NCBI GenBank assembly: GCA_947486785.1
Contig: CANKUU010000003.1
Coordinates: 1 to 64,000, forward strand
Direction: 5' to 3'
DNA length: 64,000 nt
Origin: an uncultured Flavobacteriaceae bacterium
GTDB taxonomy: Bacteria; Bacteroidota; Bacteroidia; Flavobacteriales; Flavobacteriaceae
The position numbers and the translations under genes are program-made. The notes below the pieces were generated by a model. The model did not search any database, was not told the DNA's origin, and was given only the letters and a program-made list of their open reading frames with translations. This document shows, in pieces, positions 1 through 7,725 of this stretch. Numbering within the stretch: position 1 is the first letter of the stretch; every line of letters starts with the position of its first letter.

Positions 1-444
1 GGCTACAAGAAACATCACGTTACGGACAATGAAGGCTTGGTGCTAGGGGTCTTAACAACAAAGGCAAGTACCAATGAGATTGCAAATTTAGAGCAGGTTT
101 TAGATACTGCTGATTTACCAGTAGATATTCCACTAAAGGCTGACAAGGGTTATCAATCAAAGAAAAATGTAGCACTACTAAAAAAGAGAAAGCTCAAAAA
201 CCATATTTTAAAAAAGGCTTACAAAAATAAGCCCTTAACCCATTGGGAAAAGAGGTTTAACAAACTCATAGGAAAAACAAGGTTTAAAGTGGAACGTACA
301 TTTGGTGGTATCAAAAGATGGTTTTCAGGCGGAACAGCCAGATACAGAGGAATTGATAAAATGCATACGCAAAACCTTATGGAAGCTATATGCTATAATT
401 TATATCGAAGTCCAGGGATAATTGCGTCTAATTCTAAAAATTAA
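1..444 (+). CDS. IS5-family DDE transposase, 3' part (5' end outside the window)
   Basis: Cut-and-paste transposase of the IS5 family, C-terminal part. The frame is open from base 1, so the TTG at 37 in the ORF track is not a real start; the gene begins upstream of the window. The visible part has the second catalytic Asp in LKADKGYQS and the catalytic Glu in FKVERTFGGIKRW, the usual D/E spacing of the family. It ends in a basic tail. The first Asp must lie outside the window. No frameshift is seen in the visible part, so the copy could be intact. Known: such elements encode one protein that cuts and joins the element ends. Family is fairly sure; the subgroup is not determined. Confidence 0.85.
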   Translation, partial: GYKKHHVTDNEGLVLGVLTTKASTNEIANLEQVLDTADLPVDIPLKADKGYQSKKNVALLKKRKLKNHILKKAYKNKPLTHWEKRFNKLIGKTRFKVERTFGGIKRWFSGGTARYRGIDKMHTQNLMEAICYNLYRSPGIIASNSKN

Positions 445-566
445 GAGAAATAACCCATATAAAAGAGGTGAATACACTGTAAAAACAATAAAAAGACGTA
501 AAAAAAAACTCAAAAGAGCAAAATCAGAAACCAAGTCAAAATCATGAGTCCTTTTGCAACGGTCTT
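1..566 (+). mobile_element. Right part of an IS5-like insertion sequence
   Basis: Transposase gene plus about 120 bases of 3' flank. The stretch at about 546-565, gagtccttttgcaacggtct, reads on the minus strand as a GTTGCAAAAGGACTC-type end, which resembles terminal inverted repeats of many IS5-group elements. Homology to a second transposase starts directly after it, at about 567. The right end is therefore placed at about 564-566, with TTA (565-567) as a possible 3-bp target duplication. The left end lies outside the window, so the inverted repeat cannot be confirmed. Confidence 0.5.
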
Positions 567-842
567 ATTGTGTGGAGTATAAAATATCGTTATTCGGTAT
601 TAACAGGGGATGTTCAAAAACGTTGTCTTTCAGTTCTAATCGAAGTGTGCGATGCAGAGGGTGTTAATATTATAAAGGAAGGTGTAAGTAAGCATCGTAT
701 TTACGTGCATTTAGAGTGTCGCGGTTCAGAGCATATTAGTGGTTTGGTTAAAAAGTTAAAAGGGAGAAGCTTCAGAAAACTTTAACAAGAATTTCCAGAA
801 CTGAAGATGAAATATTGGGGTAGCCATTTCTGCGCAATAGGT
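567..842 (+). pseudogene. Decayed IS200/IS605-like transposase (Y1 TnpA) remnant
   Basis: The reading frame contains VWSIKYRYSVLTGDVQKRC and LVKKLKGRSFRKL, typical of IS200/IS605 TnpA. After the TAA at 783 the same frame continues with QEFPELKMKYWGSHFCAIG, the expected next block, so the stop is an internal nonsense mutation. The usual HUH region (SKDHVHMHIE-like) reads SKHRIYVHLE, so both metal-binding His positions appear replaced by Arg and Tyr. The N-terminus is missing at the IS5-like junction, and the C-terminal part with the catalytic Tyr is unrecognisable after about 842. It cannot encode an active transposase. Confidence 0.75.
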
Positions 843-912
843 TTTAGTTGTTACGTAGTGCTGACTTTAGTTGGTTTAAAAACCTATGTTACTTTAGTAC
901 GTAGTGGTTTAT

Positions 913-1260
913 TTACCGCAATAAGATAAGTGCTTTCCAAAAAATAAAGGCATTTAAGCACATATAAAAAGTAGCAGGTAAAGAAACCCAAAAACTATCT
1001 TTCATTTTTATCCTTACAATTACACCAGCGAACATGAGTACTGCAAGGCCAAGAGCTGAAAGCAATAGAATTTCATCAAACTTGAGTCCAATTAACAAAC
1101 CTAAAGCTCCAACGATTTCTAAAATAACGGTTGTTAGTCCTAATTTTTCTAAACCGAACCTTTTAAACTCCTCTTTCATATGAGGTGTTTTAAAATAGGA
1201 AAAAGCATAGGCAAAAAAAGAAAAACTTGAAATTAGAGCACATATTACAAGTACCTTCAT
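913..1260 (-). CDS. DoxX-like membrane protein (second of a pair)
   Basis: 115-aa integral membrane protein with four hydrophobic segments, the size and layout of the DoxX/DoxX-like family. The block around residues 28-60 (HMKEEFKRFGLEKLG followed by a Gly-rich helix) is the family's typical TM1-TM2 region. It lies 9 bases behind a paralogue that shares the pattern EF-x2-FGL, so the two are probably cotranscribed and arose by duplication. Known: DoxX-like proteins are found near redox enzymes in several bacteria but their biochemical role is poorly defined. No partner enzyme is seen here. The family call is good, the function unknown. Confidence 0.7.
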   Translation of the reverse strand: MKVLVICALISSFSFFAYAFSYFKTPHMKEEFKRFGLEKLGLTTVILEIVGALGLLIGLKFDEILLLSALGLAVLMFAGVIVRIKMKDSFWVSLPATFYMCLNAFIFWKALILLR

Positions 1261-1269
1261 GTACTTTTT

Positions 1270-1605
1270 TTAAATAGTAGAATACACTATTAAACCACAA
1301 AGGACTAATAGAATTAGCGAAGGCAAGTGCTTGCTAAATGGATTCTTTATTTTAAAATGAAAATATTGAGCACCTACCATAAATAAGCCCATTAAGATTG
1401 CTGGAATAAGTGTTAAGGAGGGATACCAAACACTAGTAGCTAACAATGTTGCCAGAGCTATTTTTGTAGTGCCGACTATATTTCGAGTTAAATCATTTAA
1501 TCCGAATTGTTCAAATTCTTTTAAAACATTATGAAACCTAAAAGTCCAAACATAGCCGACGGCTAGTGCAACAATAATTTGTGATACTTGTGTTAAATTT
1601 TCCAT
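1270..1605 (-). CDS. DoxX-like membrane protein (first of a pair)
   Basis: 111-aa protein with four predicted membrane segments. It shares with the next gene the block LKEFEQFGLNDLTR, followed by a helix that in other DoxX-like proteins is Gly-rich (here IVGTTKIALATLLATSVW). It is the promoter-proximal gene of a two-gene unit. The upstream region 1606-1775 separates it from the lipoprotein gene, which is also on the minus strand, and shows no convincing TAnnTTTG promoter. Inference: the pair may form a heteromeric membrane assembly. The function is unknown. Confidence 0.65.
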   Translation of the reverse strand: MENLTQVSQIIVALAVGYVWTFRFHNVLKEFEQFGLNDLTRNIVGTTKIALATLLATSVWYPSLTLIPAILMGLFMVGAQYFHFKIKNPFSKHLPSLILLVLCGLIVYSTI

Positions 1606-1775
1606 GATATTACATTTAGTTGGTTTTGCTAATCTTGGTTTTGAAAATACCTTGAATTTTTATTAGATAAGAAATTATTTTTTTAAGTACTTTAATTACG
1701 AATACCTAAGAACCCGTATTTTCATGAAAGATACAAACAAGCCAATCAAAAAGCAATTCGCAGGTCAATCGGTTA

Positions 1776-2321
1776 TTATTTAATTTTAACTAATTGAAGG
1801 TCATTTTTGCCTTGTCTTTTGAAAGTCCCTATTACAATGAAGTCTTGCTGTAGTTTTGTGTTTAAAACGTCACAAATTGTATTGCAGTCGATATTGATTT
1901 GATTAAGTAGTGCTAAACCCGAGGGAGTAGTGGTCAGTAAATTTTCTCCACCTATTTTTAAATGCATATCAAATAATATATCTGCGGTTACTTTTTCTTT
2001 TGATTTTATTTTTATCAAGGTATATTTTAAAGCACTAGTATCTTCCGGCGGATTTTCTATTTTTTCTACCTTTACTAAGATGTCATAAATGAAGCCAGGT
2101 TCAAAAGTAAAACCTTCAATAGGTGAATAAAAGTTGTTCCAATTTTTTGTTCCGATAGCGTCTCCTTCTTGAACAAGTAGGGTTAAAACTGGAACAACCC
2201 CCATGGCAATACTCTGAAAGTGGTTAATTTTCATACGGGTGCCTTGTATTTGACTTTTATTATACATTGAGCAAGAGTATGAAAGGCTAAGGGCTAATAA
2301 ATATAGGAATCGTTTTTTCAT
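1776..2321 (-). CDS. Lipoprotein with a DUF4377-type domain
   Basis: 181-aa secreted lipoprotein. The N-terminus has a basic start, a hydrophobic stretch and a lipobox ending in Cys (LSYSC, about residue 17). The middle, about residues 50-105, contains NFYSPIEGFTFEPGFIYD and VKVEKIENPPEDTSALKY, which matches what I remember of DUF4377, a domain of small envelope lipoproteins sometimes linked to META/HslJ domains. No enzyme motif is visible. It stands alone between the DoxX pair and the tRNA genes. The DUF assignment is from memory and should be checked by HMM. Confidence 0.65.
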   Translation of the reverse strand: MKKRFLYLLALSLSYSCSMYNKSQIQGTRMKINHFQSIAMGVVPVLTLLVQEGDAIGTKNWNNFYSPIEGFTFEPGFIYDILVKVEKIENPPEDTSALKYTLIKIKSKEKVTADILFDMHLKIGGENLLTTTPSGLALLNQINIDCNTICDVLNTKLQQDFIVIGTFKRQGKNDLQLVKIK

Positions 2322-2490
2322 AGTTTTAAATGCTCAAAATAATATATGGTCTTAGTTAAATACAAAATTGGGTAAATGATACTCATAAGTAAAGCCCACT
2401 TAAAAAATAGTATTGTTAATACATGAAAACATGAAATAAATTAAGTAAATCTTTATGTGGTTGACATGAAATTGATAATTATTATGAATA

Positions 2491-2534
2491 AAAAAAACCT
2501 CAACATCTTAATTACTAGATAGTTGAGGTTTTTA
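2491..2534 (-). terminator. Intrinsic terminator downstream of tRNA-Leu
   Basis: Stem AAAAACCTCAAC (2493-2504) pairs with GTTGAGGTTTTT (2522-2533) around a 17-base loop. On the minus strand it ends in a run of T. It lies about 5 bases past the 3' end of tRNA-Leu. Confidence 0.8.
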
Positions 2535-2538
2535 AATG

Positions 2539-2622
2539 TACTCGAGATGGGACTTGAACCCATACGGACTAATGTCCATTGGATTTTAAGTCCAACGTGT
2601 CTACCAATTCCACCACTCGAGC
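2539..2622 (-). tRNA. tRNA-Leu(TAA)
   Basis: 84-base class II tRNA. The acceptor arm GCTCGAG pairs with CTCGAGT. The D-arm has TGGTAGACAC, the T-arm is ATGGG-TTCAAGT-CCCAT, and there is a long variable arm with stem GGAC/GTCC as in leucine tRNAs. The anticodon loop CTTAAAA gives anticodon TAA (plus-strand 2586-2588). The discriminator is A and CCA is not encoded. It reads UUA and, by wobble, UUG leucine codons. Confidence 0.95.
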
Positions 2623-2647
2623 ATTCGTGTACGCGCTGTACAAGAAT

Positions 2648-2676
2648 AAAAAAACGCTGGCTAGCAGCGTTTTTTT
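2648..2676 (-). terminator. Perfect hairpin between tRNA-Gly and tRNA-Leu
   Basis: AAAAAAACGCTG (2648-2659), loop GCTAG, then CAGCGTTTTTTT (2665-2676): a 12-bp stem with T-runs for both directions. It starts directly after the 3' end of tRNA-Gly and lies only about 25 bases before tRNA-Leu. Either tRNA-Leu is reached by read-through, or the hairpin is part of tRNA processing. Confidence 0.75.
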
Positions 2677-2677
2677 G

Positions 2678-2749
2678 AGCGAAAAAAGGGATTCGAACCC
2701 TCGACCTCCACCTTGGCAAGGTGATGCTCTACCCCTGAGCTACTTTCGC
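2678..2749 (-). tRNA. tRNA-Gly(GCC)
   Basis: 72-base tRNA. Acceptor GCGAAAG pairs with TTTTCGC, and the D-arm is AGCTCAGGGGTAGAGC. The anticodon loop TTGCCAA gives anticodon GCC (plus-strand 2715-2717). The T-arm is GAGGG-TTCGAAT-CCCTT, and the discriminator is T with no encoded CCA. It is the first gene of a two-tRNA unit with tRNA-Leu. Confidence 0.95.
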
Positions 2750-2821
2750 ATTAAATGATTACTTCTTATCTAAAAAAGAGATAAGTTTTAAAAGAACATA
2801 CATTGCGTTACAATGCGGGTG

Positions 2822-2850
2822 CAAATTTAATACAATTATATAAAAACCAA
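2822..2850 (-). promoter_or_regulatory. Bacteroidota-type promoter of the tRNA-Gly/tRNA-Leu unit
   Basis: On the minus strand: TTG (2850-2848), an 18-base spacer, then TAAATTTG (2829-2822). This fits the TTG-N17-20-TAnnTTTG pattern of the major sigma factor in this phylum. The start would fall at about 2815, giving a leader of about 65 bases before tRNA-Gly. It also contains a short hairpin near 2764-2785. Confidence 0.65.
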
Positions 2851-3008
2851 AGGAAAATTATTAAAAAATAAAAGAATAAAATTCTATAGTGCTTAAAGTC
2901 TTGTGATTTTTAAACTCGGTTAGTCTACTTAAACTTAGTTGTAGTGTTTTATATAGTGATGCAAAATTCTAATGTAATGTTGTATTAATACCAAAAACTA
3001 AAGCGTTT

Positions 3009-5630
3009 TTAAATTGATGTCTGCTTGTTTTTAGTTAGTAAACGCTTAATTTCATTCAACTTCATTAGCGCCTCTACTGGGGTAAGGGTATTAATGTCTA
3101 AATGTGTTATTTCGTCTTTAATTTGCTCTAATAAAGGATCATCTAAATTGAAAAAACTCAACTGCATCTCATTTTGAGCGGCTTTTAAAGAATCGGTCAA
3201 CTCTTCGTTAGAGTGAGATTTTTCAAGTTTTTTAAGTATTTTATTTGCCTTATTAATGACTGCTTGTGGCATGCCTGCCATTTTTGCAACATGTATACCA
3301 AAACTATGTTCACTACCGCCCTCGGTTAGTTTTCTTAAAAAAAGCACATTATTTTTAAGCTCTTTTACAGAAACATTAAAGTTTTTAATGCGCTCAAAAG
3401 TTGAGGTCATTTCGTTCAATTCGTGGTAATGCGTTGCAAATAATGTTTTCGCTCGAGCTGGGTGCTCATGTAAATATTCTGATATAGCCCAGGCAATAGA
3501 AATACCATCATAGGTGCTGGTACCTCTTCCAATTTCATCGAGTAAAACCAAACTACGTTCTGAAAGGTTATTTAAGATAGATGCTGTTTCGTTCATTTCT
3601 ACCATAAAAGTAGATTCTCCCATAGAGATGTTGTCGCTTGCGCCTACTCGAGTAAATATTTTGTCTACGTAACCGATTTCGGCAGAAGTAGCGGGTACAA
3701 AACTTCCCATTTGTGCCAAAAGTACAATTAACGCGGTTTGTCTTAAAATAGCAGATTTACCACTCATATTGGGCCCAGTTATCATAATTATCTGTTGCTC
3801 ATTTCTATTAAGAATAACATCGTTTGCTATATATGTTTCGCCTAAGGGCAGTTGTTTTTCAATAACAGGGTGGCGACCGCCAATAATTTCAATTGTTGTT
3901 GAATCATTTAGTTGGGGCTGCGCGTAGTTATTGGTTTTTGCTAATTGTGTAAATCCGCAAAGACAATCGAGTTGAGCTATCTGATGGGCATTATTTTGAA
4001 CCGGTACAATATATTCTTGCATCCAAACTACCAATTGCCCAAACAATTGATTTTCTAGGCTCAAAATACGTTCTTCGGCACCTAATATTTTAGCCTCATA
4101 CTCTTTCAATTCTTCAGTAATGTAGCGTTCGGCATTTACTAAAGTTTGCTTGCGAATCCAGTCTTGTGGCACCTTATCTTTATGTGTATTTCGTACCTCT
4201 ATATAATAACCGAAGACATTGTTTGATGCTATTTTTAAAGAAGTAATACCTGTACGTTCCGTTTCACGGTCAAGCATTTTGTTTAGATAATCTTTGCCTG
4301 AAAAAGCTAAAGAACGCAAATCATCAAGCTCTTTAGAATAGCCATCAGCAATAGTTTTTCCTTTGGCAATTAATACAGGAGCTTCTTCGTACAAAAGCTC
4401 TTTAATTTTAGCTCTTAAAAGATTGCAAGGGTTCAATTGGTCGGAGATTAATTGAATAGCATCGTTATTGCTTTGCGAAGTAAATTGTTTTATTAGTACT
4501 ACCGCTTCTAAAGAGTTTTTTAGTTGAACTACTTCTTTAGGGTTTATTTTTCCAGTGGCTACTTTAGAGATTAATCGCTCTAAATCACCAATTTTTTTGA
4601 TGCTCTGTTGCAACTTTAAAAGTATACTGTCTTTGTTAGATAAATAAGCAATGACCTGATGCCTTCGTTTAATTTTTTCAAGATTTTTTAATGGTAATGC
4701 AAGCCATCGTTTTAAAAGGCGTCCACCCATTGGTGAAATCGTATAGTCAATTACATCAAGTAGCGTTACTGCGTTAATGTTGTTCGAGTGATACAGTTCT
4801 AAATTTCTAATGGTAAAGCGATCCATCCAAATATATTCTTCTTCAGCGATTCGCTTTAGCATGTTTATGTGCTGTAATTGTCTATGCTGGGTTTCTGATA
4901 AGTAATGTAAGACTACCCCAGATGCAATAATACCGTAGGTTAAATGGTCTATGCCAAACCCTTTTAGAGTTTTGGTTTTGAAATGTTGGTTAAGAGTTTC
5001 TTGGGCATAATCTTCTTGAAATACCCAATCTTCCATGAGAAAGGTATGAAATTGATGCCCAAACATATCTTGAAAATCTTTTTTATGTGCTTTTGAAACT
5101 AAGACCTCATTTGGAGCGAAATTTTGGAGTAATTTGTCGATCTGTTCATTGCTACCCTCAGAGGTTAAAAACTCTCCTGTAGAAATATCTACGAATGAAA
5201 CGCCTATTAATTTTCTGCCAAAATGCACCGCACATAAAAAGTTATTTGATTTCGCGTTTAGAATATCGTCATTCATGGCAACCCCTGGGGTTACTAATTC
5301 TGTTACGCCTCTTTTGACTATGGTTTTGGTCATTTTCGGATCTTCGAGCTGATCGCATATAGCCACCCGCTGACCAGCTTTTACCAACTTTGGTAGATAG
5401 GTATTTAAAGAGTGGTGCGGAAAGCCCGCAAGTTCAGTTTGTTCGCCACCATTATTTCTATGGGTGAGAATGATGCCTAAAATTTTAGAGGCTTTAATAG
5501 CATCTTTACCAAAAGTTTCATAAAAATCACCTACCCGAAAGAGCAATAATGCATCAGGATATTTTGTCTTGATCGTATTATATTGCTGCATTAAAGGCGT
5601 TACCTTTTTTACTTTTTCTTTTTTTGCCAA
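3009..5630 (-). CDS. mutS: DNA mismatch repair protein MutS
   Basis: Recognises base mismatches and small loops and recruits MutL in the cytoplasm. Near the N-terminus is the mismatch-contacting F-x-E motif within [11 protein letters not shown]. The middle holds connector, core and clamp domains. The C-terminal ABC-type ATPase has the P-loop GPNMSGKS at about residue 620 and Walker [17 protein letters not shown] at about 700. Full length, 873 aa. Start: an in-frame TAA lies just before the TTG at 5645, and no ATG occurs before PLMQQ, so the gene must use TTG. The TTG at 5630 gives MAKKEK, which agrees with how flavobacterial MutS usually begins; the TTG at 5645 would add five residues. It is divergent from the methyltransferase gene. 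Confidence 0.95.
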   Translation of the reverse strand: MAKKEKVKKVTPLMQQYNTIKTKYPDALLLFRVGDFYETFGKDAIKASKILGIILTHRNNGGEQTELAGFPHHSLNTYLPKLVKAGQRVAICDQLEDPKMTKTIVKRGVTELVTPGVAMNDDILNAKSNNFLCAVHFGRKLIGVSFVDISTGEFLTSEGSNEQIDKLLQNFAPNEVLVSKAHKKDFQDMFGHQFHTFLMEDWVFQEDYAQETLNQHFKTKTLKGFGIDHLTYGIIASGVVLHYLSETQHRQLQHINMLKRIAEEEYIWMDRFTIRNLELYHSNNINAVTLLDVIDYTISPMGGRLLKRWLALPLKNLEKIKRRHQVIAYLSNKDSILLKLQQSIKKIGDLERLISKVATGKINPKEVVQLKNSLEAVVLIKQFTSQSNNDAIQLISDQLNPCNLLRAKIKELLYEEAPVLIAKGKTIADGYSKELDDLRSLAFSGKDYLNKMLDRETERTGITSLKIASNNVFGYYIEVRNTHKDKVPQDWIRKQTLVNAERYITEELKEYEAKILGAEERILSLENQLFGQLVVWMQEYIVPVQNNAHQIAQLDCLCGFTQLAKTNNYAQPQLNDSTTIEIIGGRHPVIEKQLPLGETYIANDVILNRNEQQIIMITGPNMSGKSAILRQTALIVLLAQMGSFVPATSAEIGYVDKIFTRVGASDNISMGESTFMVEMNETASILNNLSERSLVLLDEIGRGTSTYDGISIAWAISEYLHEHPARAKTLFATHYHELNEMTSTFERIKNFNVSVKELKNNVLFLRKLTEGGSEHSFGIHVAKMAGMPQAVINKANKILKKLEKSHSNEELTDSLKAAQNEMQLSFFNLDDPLLEQIKDEITHLDINTLTPVEALMKLNEIKRLLTKNKQTSI

Positions 5631-5800
5631 ACTGATAATATTCAATTGTTATTTCATACCTCGCTATCAAAACGAATGTACTATTTTTGCTTTTGAAACT
5701 ACCCAATTGTTGATATTTTAAGGATAAGTTTTTAGTAAAAATACATCTTGAAGTTTGACTTTTTTGAGGTGTCAATTTTTTAAATCAAAAGCAACTTTTT

Positions 5801-6346
5801 ATGCGCAAGTTAAAAAACGAAGAACTACCCCGGTTAGATGTAGATACCTTTAAGAAAGTAAAAAAAACACCTGTTGTTATTGTTCTTGATAATATTAGAA
5901 GTCTTAATAATGTAGGATCGTTATTTAGAACTGCAGACGCTTTTCTAATCGAAAAAATATACCTGTGCGGTATTACGGCAACGCCGCCACATAAGGATAT
6001 TCGAAAGACTGCTTTGGGTGCTACAGAGAGCGTTAGCTGGGCGTATGAGGAAACTGCTCTTACTGTGGTAGAAAATTATCGCACAAAAGGCTATCAAACA
6101 ATAGCTATAGAACAGGTAGAAAACGCTACAATGTTAAACAATTTAGAGGTGGTGACTACCGATAAATACCTGCTTGTTTTTGGCAATGAAGTAAAAGGTG
6201 TAGATCAAAATGTCGTAGATGCTTGCGCTCGCGTGGTTGAAATTCCTCAATTTGGCACCAAACATTCTCTAAATATTTCTGTTAGTGCTGGTATGGTAAT
6301 TTGGCATCTTTGGGCTGCATTACAAGCCAAAAAAAAAGCCCGATAA
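5801..6346 (+). CDS. TrmH/SpoU-family RNA 2'-O-methyltransferase
   Basis: 181-aa SPOUT methyltransferase that transfers a methyl group from SAM to a ribose 2'-OH of tRNA or rRNA. The three SpoU motifs are present: motif 1 LDNIRSLNNVGSLFRTADAF (about residues 29-48), motif 2 LLVFGNEVKGV (about 127-137) and motif 3 VEIPQFGTKHSLNISVSAG (about 147-165). The last two form the trefoil knot that binds SAM. There is no N-terminal substrate-binding extension, so this is the short catalytic form; the substrate cannot be told from sequence. It is divergent from mutS. Its final Lys codons and stop are shared with a hairpin that reads as a terminator on the opposite strand. Confidence 0.88.
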   Translation: MRKLKNEELPRLDVDTFKKVKKTPVVIVLDNIRSLNNVGSLFRTADAFLIEKIYLCGITATPPHKDIRKTALGATESVSWAYEETALTVVENYRTKGYQTIAIEQVENATMLNNLEVVTTDKYLLVFGNEVKGVDQNVVDACARVVEIPQFGTKHSLNISVSAGMVIWHLWAALQAKKKAR

Positions 6347-6354
6347 ACGGGCTT
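6329..6354 (-). terminator. Terminator for the folK-dNK transcript, inside the methyltransferase 3' end
   Basis: Stem AAGCCCG (6336-6342), loop ATAAA, CGGGCTT (6348-6354). Nine A bases at 6329-6337 become a T-run on the minus strand. It acts on transcripts from the gene ending at 6477. The last sense codons and the stop of the plus-strand gene form part of the same hairpin. Confidence 0.7.
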
Positions 6355-6476
6355 GAGTATAGTTTGAGTTAGTTAGTTATTGTTTTATTTTTTTTAAATT
6401 GTAATGTACTTTACCATACATCATAACAAATTAAATAAAACTATCCTCACAAAACAAGTATGAGCCTAAATTTTTG

Positions 6477-7622
6477 CTAACGTGGTAGTTGAACCGCAAA
6501 TTTTAGAATTTTATCTATAACAATATCATAGTGATCTGTGTTTGAAACAAAATCAAGTTGACCCAAGTCAATAATCAAACTGTTTTGTTCGGGGTAACTC
6601 TTTAAAAAATCTAAATACCCTTGGTTGATTTTTGCAAGATACTCGGGTTTAATGTTTTGTTCATAAACACGCCCCCTATTTTTAATGTTTTCTAATAAAC
6701 GCTCTGTATTTTGGTAGAGATAGACATAAATTTTTGGTTTTTTCACTTCTTTGTACATTAAACTAAATAGCTTTCGATAGAGCTTAAATTCTTCTTTTTG
6801 TAAAGTGACTTGTGCGAAAATTAATGATTTGTATATGTCGTAATCGCTCACCATAAAATTTTTAAACAGATCATATTGCGAAGTGTCGTCTGTAAATTGT
6901 TGATACCTATCTGCTAAAAATGACATTTCTAATGGAAATGCAAAGCGATTTTGATCTTTATAAAATTTAGGTAAAAAAGGGTTGTCTGCATAGCGTTCGA
7001 GTACCGCTTTTCCGCTAAAATCAGCTGCAATTTTTTTTGCTAAAGTGGTTTTGCCTGCGCCAATATTACCTTCAATGGCAATTAAATTTATAGAAGCAAA
7101 AAAATCGGTTCTGTTTTTAAACAGGCGATAATGGGTCTTTTTTACATCTCCTTTATCTTTACATTCTTGTAAAAGGTTTCTGGTGTCTTTGTTAACAATG
7201 GGGTGGTAAAATTGCGGTGCAATATCAGCTAAAGGCTTTAAAACAAACCTTCGATAAGGTAGCTCTGGGTGTGGTATTATTAAATAGTCACTAACTACAA
7301 TTTCTTTTTCGTAGTACAAAATATCAATATCTATCTTTCTAGGTTCGTAGCCAACCTCTTGATATCGAATACGTCCTAATTTTTTTTCAGTAGCCAAAAT
7401 AGCCTCTAAAAGTGCTTGCGGTGCTAATTTCGTTTGAATACTAGCACAGATATTGAAAAAATTGTCAGCGTCAAAACCCCAAGCGGTACTCTCATAAACT
7501 GGAGAAATTTTGATGATTTCGCCCAAATTTTCGTGTAGGGCAAGCAGCGCCTCTTGAAGATTATCTAGTTTATCTCCGGTATTACTACCAAGCGAAAGAT
7601 AGGCTGTATTTGTTTCTCTCAT
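6477..7622 (-). CDS. folK: Bifunctional HPPK (FolK) - deoxynucleoside kinase
   Basis: Two-domain protein, about 381 aa. Residues 1-160 are 6-hydroxymethyl-7,8-dihydropterin pyrophosphokinase of folate synthesis: AYLSLGSNTGDK at the start, then EPRKIDIDILYY and HPELPYRRFVL, which carry the pterin and Mg-ATP contacts. From about 180 on is a deoxynucleoside kinase of the dNK/dGK family: P-loop IEGNIGAGKTT, the ERYADNPFL substrate block, the DRYQ motif, and NRGRVYEQ as the lid region. ATG 7622 (MRETNTAYLSLGSN) is chosen over the ORF-track start at 7655 because the domain begins there. This fusion is known in Bacteroidetes. It is divergent from sppA. Confidence 0.9.
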   Translation of the reverse strand: MRETNTAYLSLGSNTGDKLDNLQEALLALHENLGEIIKISPVYESTAWGFDADNFFNICASIQTKLAPQALLEAILATEKKLGRIRYQEVGYEPRKIDIDILYYEKEIVVSDYLIIPHPELPYRRFVLKPLADIAPQFYHPIVNKDTRNLLQECKDKGDVKKTHYRLFKNRTDFFASINLIAIEGNIGAGKTTLAKKIAADFSGKAVLERYADNPFLPKFYKDQNRFAFPLEMSFLADRYQQFTDDTSQYDLFKNFMVSDYDIYKSLIFAQVTLQKEEFKLYRKLFSLMYKEVKKPKIYVYLYQNTERLLENIKNRGRVYEQNIKPEYLAKINQGYLDFLKSYPEQNSLIIDLGQLDFVSNTDHYDIVIDKILKFAVQLPR

Positions 7623-7694
7623 ATTTAGACTACAAAGTAAATAAAACAAAATCACTTTACTAACAAGGTGAAGAAAAAATCAATATGAGTTCAT

Positions 7695-7702
7695 TATCTT
7701 TG
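7695..7702 (+). promoter_or_regulatory. Probable -7 element for sppA
   Basis: TATCTTTG fits TAnnTTTG and lies 24 bases before the sppA ATG. No clear TTG occurs at the right distance upstream, so the -33 half is weak. Confidence 0.4.
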
Positions 7703-7725
7703 AGCAATATTAAAAATACAAAGTC

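Noticed and set aside
2453-2719. 88-aa minus-strand ORF
   Set aside because: It runs through both tRNA genes and their terminators; its protein is a translation of tRNA sequence.
900-2760. Genomic island with the tRNA genes as integration site
   Set aside because: No integrase, and no direct repeat of a tRNA 3' end was found in the window; the IS remnants alone do not support it.
5578-5775. 65-aa minus-strand ORF upstream of mutS
   Set aside because: Overlaps the mutS start in another frame, has no family features and low-complexity composition.
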